Counted from the first letter of the stretch, positions 34,801 to 42,619 are shown. The stretch: 64,000 nucleotides of DNA from Rhyacichthys aspro (GCA_036850595.1 CM072148.1:23790352-23854351), one strand, 5' to 3'. Numbers and translations are program-made. The notes: generated by a model not told the origin, from the sequence alone.

Positions 34801-35529
34801 GTAATTTTAACTTCCACAAGTGCAACTGTTATACGTGGGCCAGTCTTACCTCTGCTGCTTGAACCTCCTCCTCCTCCCCAACTAGAATAACCTAAAAAAA
34901 AAAACCAAAAACAGTATGTCAACAATTAGCGGCATACAACTGCAAGTACACCAAATAACCAAAAAGCGAACAAGAAACCCCTTTAGCTATAGTTATACTT
35001 GCAAAGTTGGGTTAGACAAAACAGCCAAGTTAATAAGGGCATGATGCCATCTTTTTTAAAGTGGCGGCCATTTTAGAACAAGCACAACATGTACAAGTCC
35101 GATTTATTCCACCCTGATCTGATGTTTTAAATGGAATAAAAAGCTAGTAAATCTCAAGCAGCCCATCAATGAGCTAGGATTAAACCCTTCCCCGCGGGTT
35201 TCTGTTGTTGTAAACATCTATCTGATTGCGCGGAAGGGACGGACTAAACCCCATCTGCTCCTTCTATTTTGATGTCTACGCTGGTCTGAGTGAATTAGGG
35301 AAATACTACCCGGCTTAGTGATGAAGATATGCTGAAACCATATAACGCTCAAAACTACTACACTAACGCTAGCCCACTAGAAGCCGCATTAGCTAGCTAT
35401 TTAGCTTCTTTCGGTTGAGAGACGTTAGATAAGACACAGCAACGGTACATAAACGCAAATACAATTATTCGACAGTCAAGACCTTGAAAATACAGCATAT
35501 TTACCAGAACTGTATCCCCTACTGTCCAT
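22453..35529 (-). CDS. akap8l: A-kinase anchor protein 8-like (AKAP95 family nuclear zinc-finger scaffold)
   Basis: AKAP8/AKAP8L proteins are nuclear-matrix and chromatin scaffolds connected with RNA helicases, splicing and mitotic chromosome condensation. Coding exons, 5' to 3': 35529-35505, 34891-34850, 34055-33860, 32874-32298, 31894-31783, 31714-31668, 30253-30223, 30141-30024, 28355-28214, 25558-25453, 25379-25249, 25162-25067, 22836-22453. Splice sites are GT-AG and phases agree throughout, giving 668 residues plus stop (human AKAP8L is 646). A Gly/Arg-rich N-terminal half (residues 1-275) and a Lys-rich and acidic linker precede zinc finger 1 (C388, C391, H404, H410) and zinc finger 2 (C481, C484, H498, H504). 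A conserved KLESYLKGENPF region and an acidic tail follow. RYDQYES...RDLYRSG resembles AKAP8L more than AKAP8, but akap8 cannot be excluded. Confidence 0.93.
23098..23460 (-). mobile_element. Tc1-like 3' end fragment in an akap8l intron
   Basis: It begins GTTCATAATAATGGAAGTGT, a close match to the termini of the composite at 19201-21865. On the minus strand it encodes DSMDHKC and VSFLKAVVIP, the C-terminal end of the same transposase family. The other end is missing. Confidence 0.75.
23743..24445. mobile_element. Inverted-repeat MITE in an akap8l intron
   Basis: The ends AAAGGTCCTATATTATAC and, inverted, AAAGGTCCCATATTATGC enclose 703 bp. Flanking TTAA-like bases could be a short target duplication, but its length is ambiguous. 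There is no transposase. The superfamily is not assigned. Confidence 0.75.
24446..25066. other. akap8l intron sequence
   Basis: Near 24935-24956 GTGCATCACTAC resembles the right end of a hAT (inverted TAGTGATGCAC), but I found no left partner. The rest is AT-rich and shows nothing. Confidence 0.4.
25067..25162 (-). CDS. akap8l: akap8l coding exon 12
   Basis: 96 bp, acceptor TTGTAG, donor GTTGGT. It encodes AMMEQSKRASLSVARSILNH then KLIGKKLESYLK, among the most conserved parts of the AKAP95 domain. Confidence 0.96.
25249..25379 (-). CDS. akap8l: akap8l coding exon 11, zinc finger 2
   Basis: 131 bp, acceptor CTGTAG, donor GTACAC. It encodes MEHFMRKVEAAHCAACDLFI and MQLHLIQKHLKSPDHN, the second C2H2 finger with spacing C-X2-C-X13-H-X5-H. 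Confidence 0.97.
25453..25558 (-). CDS. akap8l: akap8l coding exon 10, inter-finger helix
   Basis: 106 bp, acceptor TTGCAG, donor GTGAGC. It encodes EYLQNKFKKTEQRVGQLENH and SICQVYKEQDLTR, a charged helical linker found between the two fingers in AKAP8/AKAP8L. Confidence 0.95.
25559..26459. other. akap8l intron sequence
   Basis: No gene was seen. A perfect TGACGTCA octamer lies at 25952-25959. Confidence 0.5.
26468..27032. mobile_element. Non-autonomous hAT element in an akap8l intron
   Basis: The ends CAATGTTCCCTCTAA and, inverted, CAATGTTCCCTCTAAA enclose 565 bp. A perfect 8-bp target duplication AGTGGGCT lies at 26460-26467 and 27033-27040. No transposase remains. Confidence 0.92.
27232..27983. 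mobile_element. Inverted-repeat DNA transposon, family not assigned, in an akap8l intron
   Basis: The termini CCGTATTTTCCGGACTATA and, inverted, CCGTATTTTCTGGACAATA are bounded by TA on each side (27230-27231 and 27984-27985), 752 bp apart. Sub-terminal TATAAGCCGCA repeats occur near both ends. There is no transposase frame. The TA flank suggests a Tc/mariner-type or related target, but I do not assign a family. Confidence 0.75.
28214..28355 (-). CDS. akap8l: akap8l coding exon 9, zinc finger 1
   Basis: 142 bp, acceptor TCTCTAG, donor GTAAAG. It encodes VMFACSVCKFRSFYKEDMES and HLASRFHKDHFKFL, the first C2H2 finger with spacing C-X2-C-X12-H-X5-H. Confidence 0.97.
28518..29889 (-). mobile_element. 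Tc1-like DNA transposon, near full length, with long terminal inverted repeats
   Basis: 1372 bp flanked by TA (28516-28517 and 29890-29891). The ends CAGTCAGGTTCATAAATATT and, inverted, TAGTCAGGTCCATAAATATT start inverted repeats of roughly 215 bp (CCACAATGGATTTGAAA and CAGACTTTCAGCTTTAAT occur in both). The transposase is on the minus strand and inactivated. Confidence 0.93.
28766..29501 (-). pseudogene. Tc1-like transposase, inactivated
   Basis: The N-terminal part has a paired-like helix-turn-helix (IREIAKTLGMTKSTVWNILK) and a basic GRPRKTT hook. Then, after frame breaks, come the first catalytic Asp (WTDETQINLYQSDGKRRVW), GHVWLPMEQVP and the third acidic position (SPDLNLIEH). The segment with the second Asp is deleted between MAANGTGSL and ESPDLN. 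At least two frame shifts are present, so it cannot encode an active enzyme. Confidence 0.88.
30024..30141 (-). CDS. akap8l: akap8l coding exon 8
   Basis: 118 bp, acceptor TATTAG, donor GTGAGA, phase 1 in and 2 out. It encodes a Lys/Gln-rich linker ending QRMRKRRGFLER, the basic stretch immediately before zinc finger 1. Confidence 0.92.
30223..30253 (-). CDS. akap8l: akap8l coding exon 7 (31-bp microexon)
   Basis: The acceptor is CCTACAG and the donor GTATTA. It encodes ETQATEGENE plus one base. It was accepted because both splice sites are good and the phases of exons 6 and 8 require exactly this length. Confidence 0.85.
30735..31512. mobile_element. hAT-like non-autonomous element in an akap8l intron (ends approximate)
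   Basis: The right end reads, inverted, TAGAGATGCTCCTGTCAGG. Sub-terminal GATCGGCTGAT-type motifs appear in inverted orientation near both ends (GATCATGATCGGCTGATC on the left, TCAGCCGATCACAATT on the right). The left terminus is worn and I found no target duplication. Confidence 0.55.
31668..31714 (-). CDS. akap8l: akap8l coding exon 6
   Basis: 47 bp, acceptor TTGCAG, donor GTAAGT. It encodes EQDENNGHDGDSKAVE, an acidic linker in the low-conservation middle of the protein. It is supported by splice sites and phase. Confidence 0.88.
31783..31894 (-). CDS. akap8l: akap8l coding exon 5 (tandem acceptor)
   Basis: 112 bp with donor GTAGTC. The acceptor is a NAGNAG site, TAGCAG: splicing at CAG starts the exon at 31894 (AKPQRDVQKKRK), splicing at TAG starts it at 31897 and adds one Gln. 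Both keep frame. The KKRK stretch is a likely nuclear localisation signal. Confidence 0.9.
31898..32297. other. akap8l intron sequence
   Basis: 400-bp intron. Nothing recognised. Confidence 0.6.
32298..32874 (-). CDS. akap8l: akap8l coding exon 4, Gly/Arg-rich region
   Basis: 577 bp, acceptor CCGCAG, donor GTAAGT. It encodes YDQYESMDSRTSALASSRDL then many GGG, RGG and SGG repeats, LPSLLSNRMYPESGGF, and the basic RQRGRKRPLNK. The Gly/Arg-rich composition matches the RNA- and helicase-binding N-terminal half of this family. The exon is strikingly GC-rich compared with the flanking introns. Confidence 0.94.
32875..33859. other. akap8l intron sequence
   Basis: 985-bp AT-rich intron. No repeat with clear boundaries was seen. 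Confidence 0.55.
33860..34055 (-). CDS. akap8l: akap8l coding exon 3
   Basis: 196 bp, acceptor TGCTAG, donor GTGAGC. It encodes GSGGFDLYSGGFKDSVSGFG, then ADAVIAKINERLDILSQLEG, which matches the ...DSVLSRINQRLD... helix of vertebrate AKAP8L. Confidence 0.93.
34056..34849. other. akap8l intron sequence
   Basis: 794-bp intron. Nothing recognised. Confidence 0.55.
34850..34891 (-). CDS. akap8l: akap8l coding exon 2 (42 bp)
   Basis: The acceptor follows a long T-run (TTTTAG) and the donor is GTAAGA. It encodes YSSWGGGGGSSSR, a Gly/Ser-rich piece with phase 1 on both sides. Confidence 0.9.
34892..35504. other. First intron of akap8l
   Basis: 613-bp intron. The right part is less AT-rich, next to the promoter. 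Nothing else was seen. Confidence 0.55.
35505..35529 (-). CDS. akap8l: akap8l coding exon 1 with start codon
   Basis: The ATG is at 35529-35527, encoding MDSRGYSSG with donor TCTG|GTAAAT. A at -3 and G at +4 give a favourable start context. The phase joins exon 2 to restore YSSG-YSSW. Confidence 0.88.
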
Positions 35530-35660
35530 TGTACTCAGACGCGTACTGGTCCTTCAATATAAATTAGTACGACAAATAGCTACATACAAAAGGGTACGCC
35601 TGACGCTCTTCTTTTGCCTTAAACGGCGGCAACCAGCTTCAAGGTGCAATTACCGCCACC
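35530..35660 (-). promoter_or_regulatory. akap8l: akap8l 5' UTR and probable promoter (limits approximate)
   Basis: The sequence just upstream of the start codon is richer in CpG than its surroundings (near 35525-35640). No TATA box is evident. The limits are inferred from position only. Confidence 0.35.
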
Positions 35661-35789
35661 TACTGGACTGGAAGGTGGACGGGAAATTGATTGTCAGGAT
35701 TACAGTTTCAATTACTTTTGTAACCTCCTCCTGCTAAAGCAGCTATCACAGAGACATATATAGACATATATACATATATAAATATGCAC

Positions 35790-36554
35790 TAGTGATGGCG
35801 AGATGAAGCTTCTTGAAGCCTTGAAGCCTTTCAGCCAAATGGTTCACAAAAAGGTTCATTTCTCGAGGCTTCATGTGCACACAAACCCCCTGCTGGTCAA
35901 AGACTGCTAGACAGCCAGATATATTATCAATATGTAACGCACTCAATAGGCTGTTGTCCTGTAACAGTGCAGCCATGGGAATTGCTGCCAAGTAAAAGAA
36001 AATCAGTTAATCTTCATAAATGTACCTAATGTACAGTATTGTTCATGTAATACTTTGACAAATAAATGAAACAAACAACATTCTAGATTTGTTGTTGGTG
36101 CGCCAATGGGACTCGACCTTCCCATCTCCTGCACTCAAGCTGAGAGTACTAACTGCCGCTCCACCACAAATTAGATAACAGATTTTACCAGGTGCAACAT
36201 GGCAATACAATGGAATGTAATATTACTTGGCAAATTATCAGTAAATAATTTGGCTTATGTTTGAATAAATCATAATGACAGGGGCACATCTGTTGTTGCA
36301 GTGTTTCAACAGGGTAAGGGGCAGTGAATGTACTTGTGAACATGAAGAAGGATCTGAAAGTGCTTTTGCAACATGCTCATAAATTACGCTACTACTCGAA
36401 GTCTCGAAACACTTCCTGAACAAGCGAGGATTCGAACGTCATCAGTGACATCACTTGCCCTAAACGACACAAGCGTCGATACACGCTTCACTAAACATTT
36501 CCAGGATTACTCGACACACGCTCCGAAACCTCGGCACGGTACAGCCCATCACTA
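35790..36554. mobile_element. Non-autonomous hAT element upstream of akap8l
   Basis: The ends TAGTGATGG and, inverted, TAGTGATGG enclose 765 bp. A perfect 8-bp target duplication ATATGCAC lies at 35782-35789 and 36555-36562. It contains a tRNA-like segment (36096-36169), listed separately. Confidence 0.9.
36096..36169 (-). repeat. tRNA-like sequence inside a hAT element
   Basis: On the minus strand TGGTGGAGCGGCAGTTAGTA resembles an A box and GGTCGAGTCCC a B box, about 40 bases apart, as in tRNA genes or SINE heads. I could not fold a convincing cloverleaf, so it is more likely a SINE or pseudo-tRNA relic than a working tRNA gene. Confidence 0.4.
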
Positions 36555-36559
36555 ATATG

Positions 36560-36586
36560 CACACACACACATACACACACACATGC
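36560..36586. repeat. (CA)n microsatellite
   Basis: Short interrupted CA run beside the target duplication of the hAT element. Confidence 0.8.
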
Positions 36587-36599
36587 ACCGAGTAGGAGG

Positions 36600-37505
36600 A
36601 GGTCTCTACTATATTCCACACTCTGACCCCGTAATAAATAAATAAATAAACAGTCTTTTTAAATGTCTTCTACACCTTTGTGAAAGAGGTCAGTTTCTGC
36701 TTTAAAAACACTCATGTGTTTTGGTATTATCACAGTGTGATTGACAGATCTGCTCACTTTTGGGGCTAGTGTGAATGTGGCCACTAATACAGCCACTAAT
36801 ACAAGTTTTCATTCAACTTGACTGCTTGTGGACAATGTCATCTTTAAAAAAACACTTGAGAATGCAATGAAAACCCACACTGAATCAGTTTTTAAGTGTG
36901 AGACCAGTTTGTGGCTTCGGCACGATGCGCTTCGGTGAGAGGCTGGTGCGATGGATAGCCTATAGTTGTTTTTGCAGCCTATGACCCATCCTCGCGGAAA
37001 TTACAGCATAATTTGGATAGCGGGGGAAAAGGACTATTGTTATTACTATTGTATTGTTCATCAACTGACTACTGAACATAGAATGTGTACGGACCAAGAA
37101 AAGAGGCAGGAAACGTACCTGCAAGGCTACCGCACAAAGGCCAAGCCTCAGGCTGTTGCGCGCTGCTCCTCTAATTATGAGCAAAATCAAATTTCAACCA
37201 CATTTTCACATGCAAAGCTAGAGTGGTTGTGCGCACTGCAGCAGCCACTTCCATGGCTGTCCTCGCTCCTGCTGTCCATAATGACTAAGGTGTGACAAAC
37301 AGCCTGTTAAAAAAGGAACAGGCAGTAACCAAAATGTTTTCCTATTTCCAGTGATTCTCTCCAACACGAACCGCCACAAAGTTCTGTATTGGTACCTAGG
37401 ACTACTGTTCCCATAATGCCTTGGTCCTTTAGTGCTGTGAGATTTGTATGTGACTTGCTGTTATACAGTAAACACATTTGCTTGAGTGCCACCCTGCTTG
37501 CCACT
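36600..37505. other. Intergenic sequence
   Basis: No host gene recognised. A short AATA repeat lies at about 36633-36650. The remainder has no clear boundaries. Confidence 0.5.
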
Positions 37506-37639
37506 AGTCACTTATAGCTCGACCTGAAGGAGCAGGAGCAGAGACGCATACTTTATCCACCAACTCGTTATCCACCTTATCTCTGTTTCACCTTGACATT
37601 GAGTCATAGACTGACTTTGCAGCAGGTCACTCATCTCCA

Positions 37640-37870
37640 GCCTCCTTGTGAGCAATGTGACACCTGGCACCGTTGTGCTGACGGCCCCGCCCAGGCAGCA
37701 CCAGAGGTTCCCCACAGTCAGTCATTTTGGGCACAAGGATGTTCTGCATGTTGACAGTCAGGCATCATCCAGTCTGGGGGATCGGATGGCATCAATCGAC
37801 CTTACAGAAGCCTACTTTCACATCTCCATCCTGCCGAGACACAGAAGGTTGCTCAGGTTTGCCATCGGGG
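37640..37870 (+). pseudogene. Older reverse-transcriptase fragment, left of the DIRS insertion
   Basis: It encodes LGDRMASIDLTEAYFHISIL and RHRRLLRFAIGD, a DIRS/Ngaro-like reverse-transcriptase stretch. It stops abruptly at the DIRS end. The expected next motif (FQFNCLSFGYPLAPRTF) resumes at 42327 on the far side of the insertion, so the two halves were once joined. Confidence 0.75.
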
Positions 37871-38369
37871 ACTAGTGTTCTATTTCATCCCTACTGACCG
37901 CCAGAGGCGGTGCTGAAAGCACTGGATGATCATCCTTGTGCATACGCAGGTCGAGAAACAAAGTCACCTGTGACCTCCCGGTGACCCACGTGAGGCTATA
38001 TAGTCATGTGACACTGGAAGCTCAGTCCACCTTCTCGCGCGCAGGTTTGCAGAGTGTTGTGAACAAACTATCTTTTGTTAACTTCGCTACTTGTTGCTTT
38101 GGAAGCCTCGTGACTGTAGTCGGAGCTGCGAGCGCGTCTCGCCCTCCAGGGGCTGCACAAGTTGCGTTCATCGAGTTGGTGTTGTTTTAAACACTTCTAA
38201 GGTAGGCCACGGTTGTTGCTCCGACGACTGGTGAGTCCTTTATCTTATTTGGTTGCCTTTGCAATCATACTGATTTCTAAGTGAGAAAGCTAACTTACTG
38301 CCCGCAGCCGCGTTCGGCTTGTACGGTCTTTGTTTACGTTTATTAGCCGCACCTGGCTGCATCTGCAGT

Positions 38370-38800
38370 ATTTCTTTGTTACCTGCAGTGTTTCTGTTTA
38401 ATTGTATAGCCATTGGGCTCTCTGCTTCAGCAGTATTTTTTGTTAATTATATAAGCCCGGCTACTGCAGTATTCTGTTCATTGTATAACCGTTGGGCTTT
38501 CTGCTCCAGCAGTATATTTTGTTTGTTTATATAGCCATTGGGCTCCCTGCTATTGCAGTATTTCTGTTCATTTGTATAGTCGTTGGGCTCTCTGCTCCAG
38601 CAGTATTTTTTTTTTTTTCTTTATATAGCCATTGGGCTCCCTGCTACTGCAATATTTCTGTTCATTTGTATAGCCGTTGGGCTCTCTGCTTCAGCAGTAT
38701 TTTGTGTTTCCTCATATAGCCATTGGGCTCCCTGCTACTGTAGCATTTTCTGTTATTTTGTGTAAAAGCCATTGGGCTTCTTGCTTCTGTGGTCATTTCC
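38370..38800 (+). repeat. Tandem repeat in the DIRS leader
   Basis: About eight units of 45-60 bp, each with TATAGCC[A/G]TTGGGCTC and GCAGTATTT. Two alternating variants (TCCCTGCTACTGCAG and TCTCTGCTCCAGCAG) suggest a dimeric unit of about 105 bp. Confidence 0.85.
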
Positions 38801-38838
38801 TTGTTATTAGGATTGGTTGAGTTGTCTCCGATTTACTA

Positions 38839-39791
38839 GTGGCGTTCTCTGCTCGACCTGAATCGGAAGGCGCACTCTCTAGCTGGGTGCCTCAACTACG
38901 CCTGACAGAGTCACTAGTGGTGTTCTCTGCTCGACCTGACTCTGCCGCATTCCGCCTGCTCTGTCTGGGAGTACTAGTTGGTGAGTTACTAGTGCAGCTT
39001 AAGCACTACCTCACATTAGCCTGTTTCCTCGGCAGTTTCAAGATGATGCTAGACACCCTGTGCTGCAGGGCCTGCATGTCCTCACTGCAGCCTGCTGATG
39101 GACACGATCTGTGTTCGGCCTGTCTGGGAGTCGATCACCTTAGAGAGGCCCTGTCTGACAGTGCATGCCCCAACTGTGTGATCATGCCACTGTCCCTACG
39201 TGCAGCTCGCTTGGCTGAGTTTGATCAACCTGCTTGGAGTTTTCAAGGCTGACGTCTGAGGGTAGAGCACTGGCTGCGATGCAGGAGCCTGATAAGGTTG
39301 GCTTGGGGCGTACGCCGGCGGTTGAGCCAACCATAGCTTTGCTCATCATCCACCCTGAGGAGGCCCTTCGGACCAATGCTAAATGCCCACGTCCACAGTG
39401 TCGCGTCACTGATGACCTGCATTTAATGCTCGGCTTGTCCACCTCCCTGGAGGCTGTTGAGCTCGATGGATCTATGCAAGGCCTGGTGGATGCATCGTTG
39501 CAGGCTTTTGCGTTGATGTCAAGAGAGCTAGGGTGCCTGCTTTCTGCCTTAGTCCAGGCACGGCGTCAGGTTTGGTTGGCACAGTCTCCCCTCTCAGAGA
39601 CCAGCAGGAGAACTCTGAGGGGCCTCCTGGTTGTTCCAGGGGAACTCTTTGGTTCAGCGGCACAAGAAGCCTTAGAGCGAACGGCCCAGGCCACCCGTAC
39701 AAGGAGGCAACTGGTCGAACTTCATCGACGCACCCCCCGGCATGCAGTAACAGGCTCCTTCGCAGCAGTATTCTTTGTCATAATCTTTTAG
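38839..39791 (+). pseudogene. DIRS gag-like region
   Basis: The first frame (to 39252) has CCRACMSSLQPADGHDLCSA and CLGVDHLREALSDSACPNC, a Cys/His-rich motif found in DIRS gag proteins. A shift near 39240 leads to a second frame with ALMSRELGCLLSALVQARRQ and VWLAQSPLSETSRRTLRG. The gene is broken by that shift. Confidence 0.8.
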
Positions 39792-39974
39792 GGAGCCTCG
39801 GCTACCGGCTCGAGGACAGAACCAGGCCCACAGGGGACGGACTCAAGCTCAGTCCTCTCATCCTCCCCGGGCTATGCATGCTGACAGACGCCCCCCCAAG
39901 CCCCCTAGGGGCCAGGGGTTTCGTAAGTGACCTGGCTGGGCCTGTGGTCGGCTGTTTTTTACCCCGGGACAACT

Positions 39975-41340
39975 GAGTTTTTGGGCCGCCCACACTCCAG
40001 ACACTTGGGTGCTGGCCACTCTGTCTCAGGGGTACCGTCTACAGTTCCATCGCCGGCCTCCTATTCCTGGCCGGGTCAGGATGACCGTTATTCACGACCC
40101 GACCAAAGAACAGGCGCTTACTCACGAGATTTCCACCTTGCTGGCCAAGGGTGCCATAGTGCCTGTAGACCCTCTGCTGGATCCAGGGGGGTTTTATTCA
40201 AGATATTTTCTGGTGCCAAAAAAGACGGGCGGTCGCCCAATCCTAGACCTCAGAGGTCTGAAAGCTTTTTTAAAACGTTTTCCATTTCGAATGCTGTGTG
40301 TCAAGGAGGTGCTTCATGCAGTCTTCCAAGGCGATTGGTTCACCTCCATAGACATGAGGGACGCTTATTTTCATGTCCCTATTGTGCCACAACATTGGAG
40401 GTTACGATTGGTTGATTTGTGCTCCATCCCACGACCAGTCTGTACTGGACACGCAGACTGTTCTGGACCACATGGGCCACCTGGGCCTCCATGTGAATTT
40501 GGGGAAGAGCAACCTGGTCCCGTCACGGGAAACCACTTTTCTCGGCATGGTGCTGAACTCTGCAGTTATGACTGCCCGTCCCTCGCAGGCCCGGGTCAGC
40601 GACATAATGGCTACGTTTCGGAAGTTCAAACCAGGCAAGGCTCCTCCTTATGTGTTGTACCTCCGTCTTTTGGGCAAGCTGACGGCCGCAGCCGGTGTGG
40701 TACCTCTGGGGCTGCTGTCTCTGCGACCCCTGCAAATTTGGCTGAACAGCCTCCAACTGGACCCTGCCCGGCCATCTCACAGACACAGGATGATACTCGT
40801 GTCTCCTCAGTGTCTTCAGTCTGTGTGCAAATGGAAGAATGTGGCGTTTCTCACAAGGGGGGTCCCCATCAGCTCCCCCCCAACTCGAAGGGAGGTTGTG
40901 CACACAGATGCGTCCTCCACAGGTTGGGGCGCAACATGTCAGGGGCAAACTGTGCAGGGGACATGGTCCGTTCGGCAGTGCAGGGACCACATCAATGGCT
41001 TGGAGTTGTTGGCAATAGAGCTGGCTCTGCGCCATTTCCTCCCTTATCTACGGGACAGGCATGTTTTTGGTGAGGTCCGACAACACCAGTGCAGTGTACC
41101 ATATCAATCATATGGGGGGAACCAGGTCAATGAGGTTGCTGATTTGGGCTGCTCCACGATTTCGCAGACTGAGGGCGATTCATATCCCAGGTGCACAAAA
41201 TATACCCGCGGACTTTCTGTCACACCAGGGTCCGTTGCCAGGGGAGTGGAGGCTGCACCTGGAGTCTTTGGCAAGGCCGACATGGATCTCTTTGCCTCCA
41301 GAGAGACAGCTCATTGTCACCTTTGGTTTTCTCTGATGGA
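39975..41340 (+). pseudogene. DIRS reverse transcriptase and RNase H, catalytic core deleted
   Basis: It starts near WVLATLSQGYRLQFHRRPP and includes GGFYSRYFLVPKKTGGRPIL and WFTSIDMRDAYFHVPIVPQH. It then jumps to WLICAPSHDQ...HLGLHVNLGKSNLVPSRETT. The stretch that should hold the PFG...APRTF and Y-x-DD motifs is missing at about 40395, with a frame change there. RNase H follows (VHTDASSTGWGATCQG, then after a shift near 41060 RSDNTSAVYHINHMGG and HIPGAQNIPADFLS). Confidence 0.85.
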
Positions 41341-41499
41341 CAGAGACAGTCCTTTGGGTCAGGACACACTGGCCCACTGTTGGCCCAGCCTTTTCAGAGT
41401 ACGACGGGGATATAGGCCACACAATCAGCAATGCCCGAGCCCCGTCTACTTGTCACTTCAGGTCTGGTGCCAAGGCAAGGGGCAAAATCCAAAGCACTC

Positions 41500-42235
41500 C
41501 TCAGTTTCTTCAGGACTTACTGACTCAGGGTCACTCTCCATCTACTCTGAAAGTCTATGTGGCAGTCATCTCCTGTTGGCATTCAGGACTGGATGGTGGC
41601 AAGGTTGGCTGTAACGAGCACGTAACACTGTTTTTGAGAGGTGCCCGCCATTTGCACCCAGACGTCTTGTTGCACCTACATGGGACCTTTCCCTGGTGCT
41701 TGAGGTCCTGAAGTCTGCCCCATTTGAACCCCTGGCAGAGGTGGACCTTCAGTGGCTTTCAATTAAGACCGCGTTTCTCCTGGCAATGGCCTCAGCAAAA
41801 CGCGTGGGCGAGCTTCAGGCTCTGTCTGTTAGTGAGGCTTGTTGTAGGTGGAACCCTGACGGTTCTGGGGTTACAATTTGGCCTCATGCGTCATTTGTTC
41901 CAAAGGTGACCTCAGTGGCTAGCCATGCTCAGCCGCTGCAGCTTGCCCGGTTTAATTCAGGGACCCCTTCTGAACCTCTATGCCCTGTCCGTGCGCTTGA
42001 GGCATACATCCGCGCTACAGCACCTGTGCGGAAGTCAGATTGTCTGTTTGTTTGCTTTGCTGGTGCCCGCATGGGTCAGGCTCTTTCGAAGCAACGCCTC
42101 GCGCACTGGATTGTTGAGGTGATAAAGACAGCTTACACCTTACAGGGGTTACCCCTACCGGCAGCAGTGCGGTCTCATTCAACGAGGGGCGTCACAACCT
42201 CGTGGGCCTCGTTTTTATTAGTTCTCGACCTGCGT
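41500..42235 (+). pseudogene. DIRS tyrosine recombinase
   Basis: The N-terminal SAM-like part (about 41500-41640) is in a different frame. The catalytic part (41696-42298) has AMASAKRVGELQALSV with the first catalytic Arg, then AVRSHSTRGVTTSWASF with the H-x-x-R pair. The final Tyr region runs into the terminal repeat and is not clearly identified. Confidence 0.8.
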
Positions 42236-42317
42236 ATGCGCAAGGATGATCATCCAGTGTTTTCAGCACCGCCTCTGGCGGTCATCCGGGATTCATAGAA
42301 CCGTAGTTACACTAGTA

Positions 42318-42600
42318 ACTCTCGTTTTCAGTTCAACTGTCTCTCATTTGGTTACCCCCTTGCTCCACGCACCTTCTCCCAATGCGTGGACCACCTGTGG
42401 CAGAAGGTTGGTATGGATCTGTTTGAGTGGTCATAGAAACAATACCTGCTGATCAATGACTTTTTCTCGAGATATGTAAAAACAAACACACTTCAGCTGA
42501 GGCTACTATCAGAGCTGTCAAAGAGACATTTGTGAGACATGGAACTGCAGAGACTGTTCTATTAGTTAACGGACCCCAGTTTTTACCTTTTGTACAGTAC
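42318..42600 (+). pseudogene. Older retroelement DNA right of the DIRS insertion (RT motif joined to an integrase-like segment)
   Basis: 42325-42393 encodes FQFNCLSFGYPLAPRTFSQ and CVD, the continuation of the fragment ending at 37870. It runs straight into WQKVGMDLFEWS, then after a stop YLLINDFFSRYVKT and NGPQFLPF, which look like a Ty3/gypsy-type integrase core. The joint suggests a still older rearrangement. Confidence 0.6.
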
Positions 42601-42619
42601 TTTGGTCAACATAGGGTGT

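Larger units (their letters stand above)
37871..42317 (+). mobile_element. DIRS-type tyrosine-recombinase retrotransposon, defective
   Basis: Terminal regions are inverted repeats: CGCCAGAGGCGGTGCTGAAA on the left (about 37909) and, inverted, near 42265 on the right, with GATGATCATCCTTG-type sequence in both and ACTAGT at the extreme ends. Inside, in order, are a tandem-repeat leader, gag-like frames, reverse transcriptase, RNase H and a tyrosine recombinase, all on the plus strand. Inverted ends plus a recombinase instead of an integrase define DIRS elements. Several frame shifts and a deletion in the reverse transcriptase make it inactive. Confidence 0.88.

Noticed and set aside
36096..36169. 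Functional tRNA gene
   Set aside because: A- and B-box-like motifs are present but I could not form a cloverleaf with a credible anticodon arm, and it sits inside a transposon.
38370..38800. CRISPR-like array
   Set aside because: The units are adjacent diverged tandem copies with no unique spacers, inside a eukaryotic retrotransposon.
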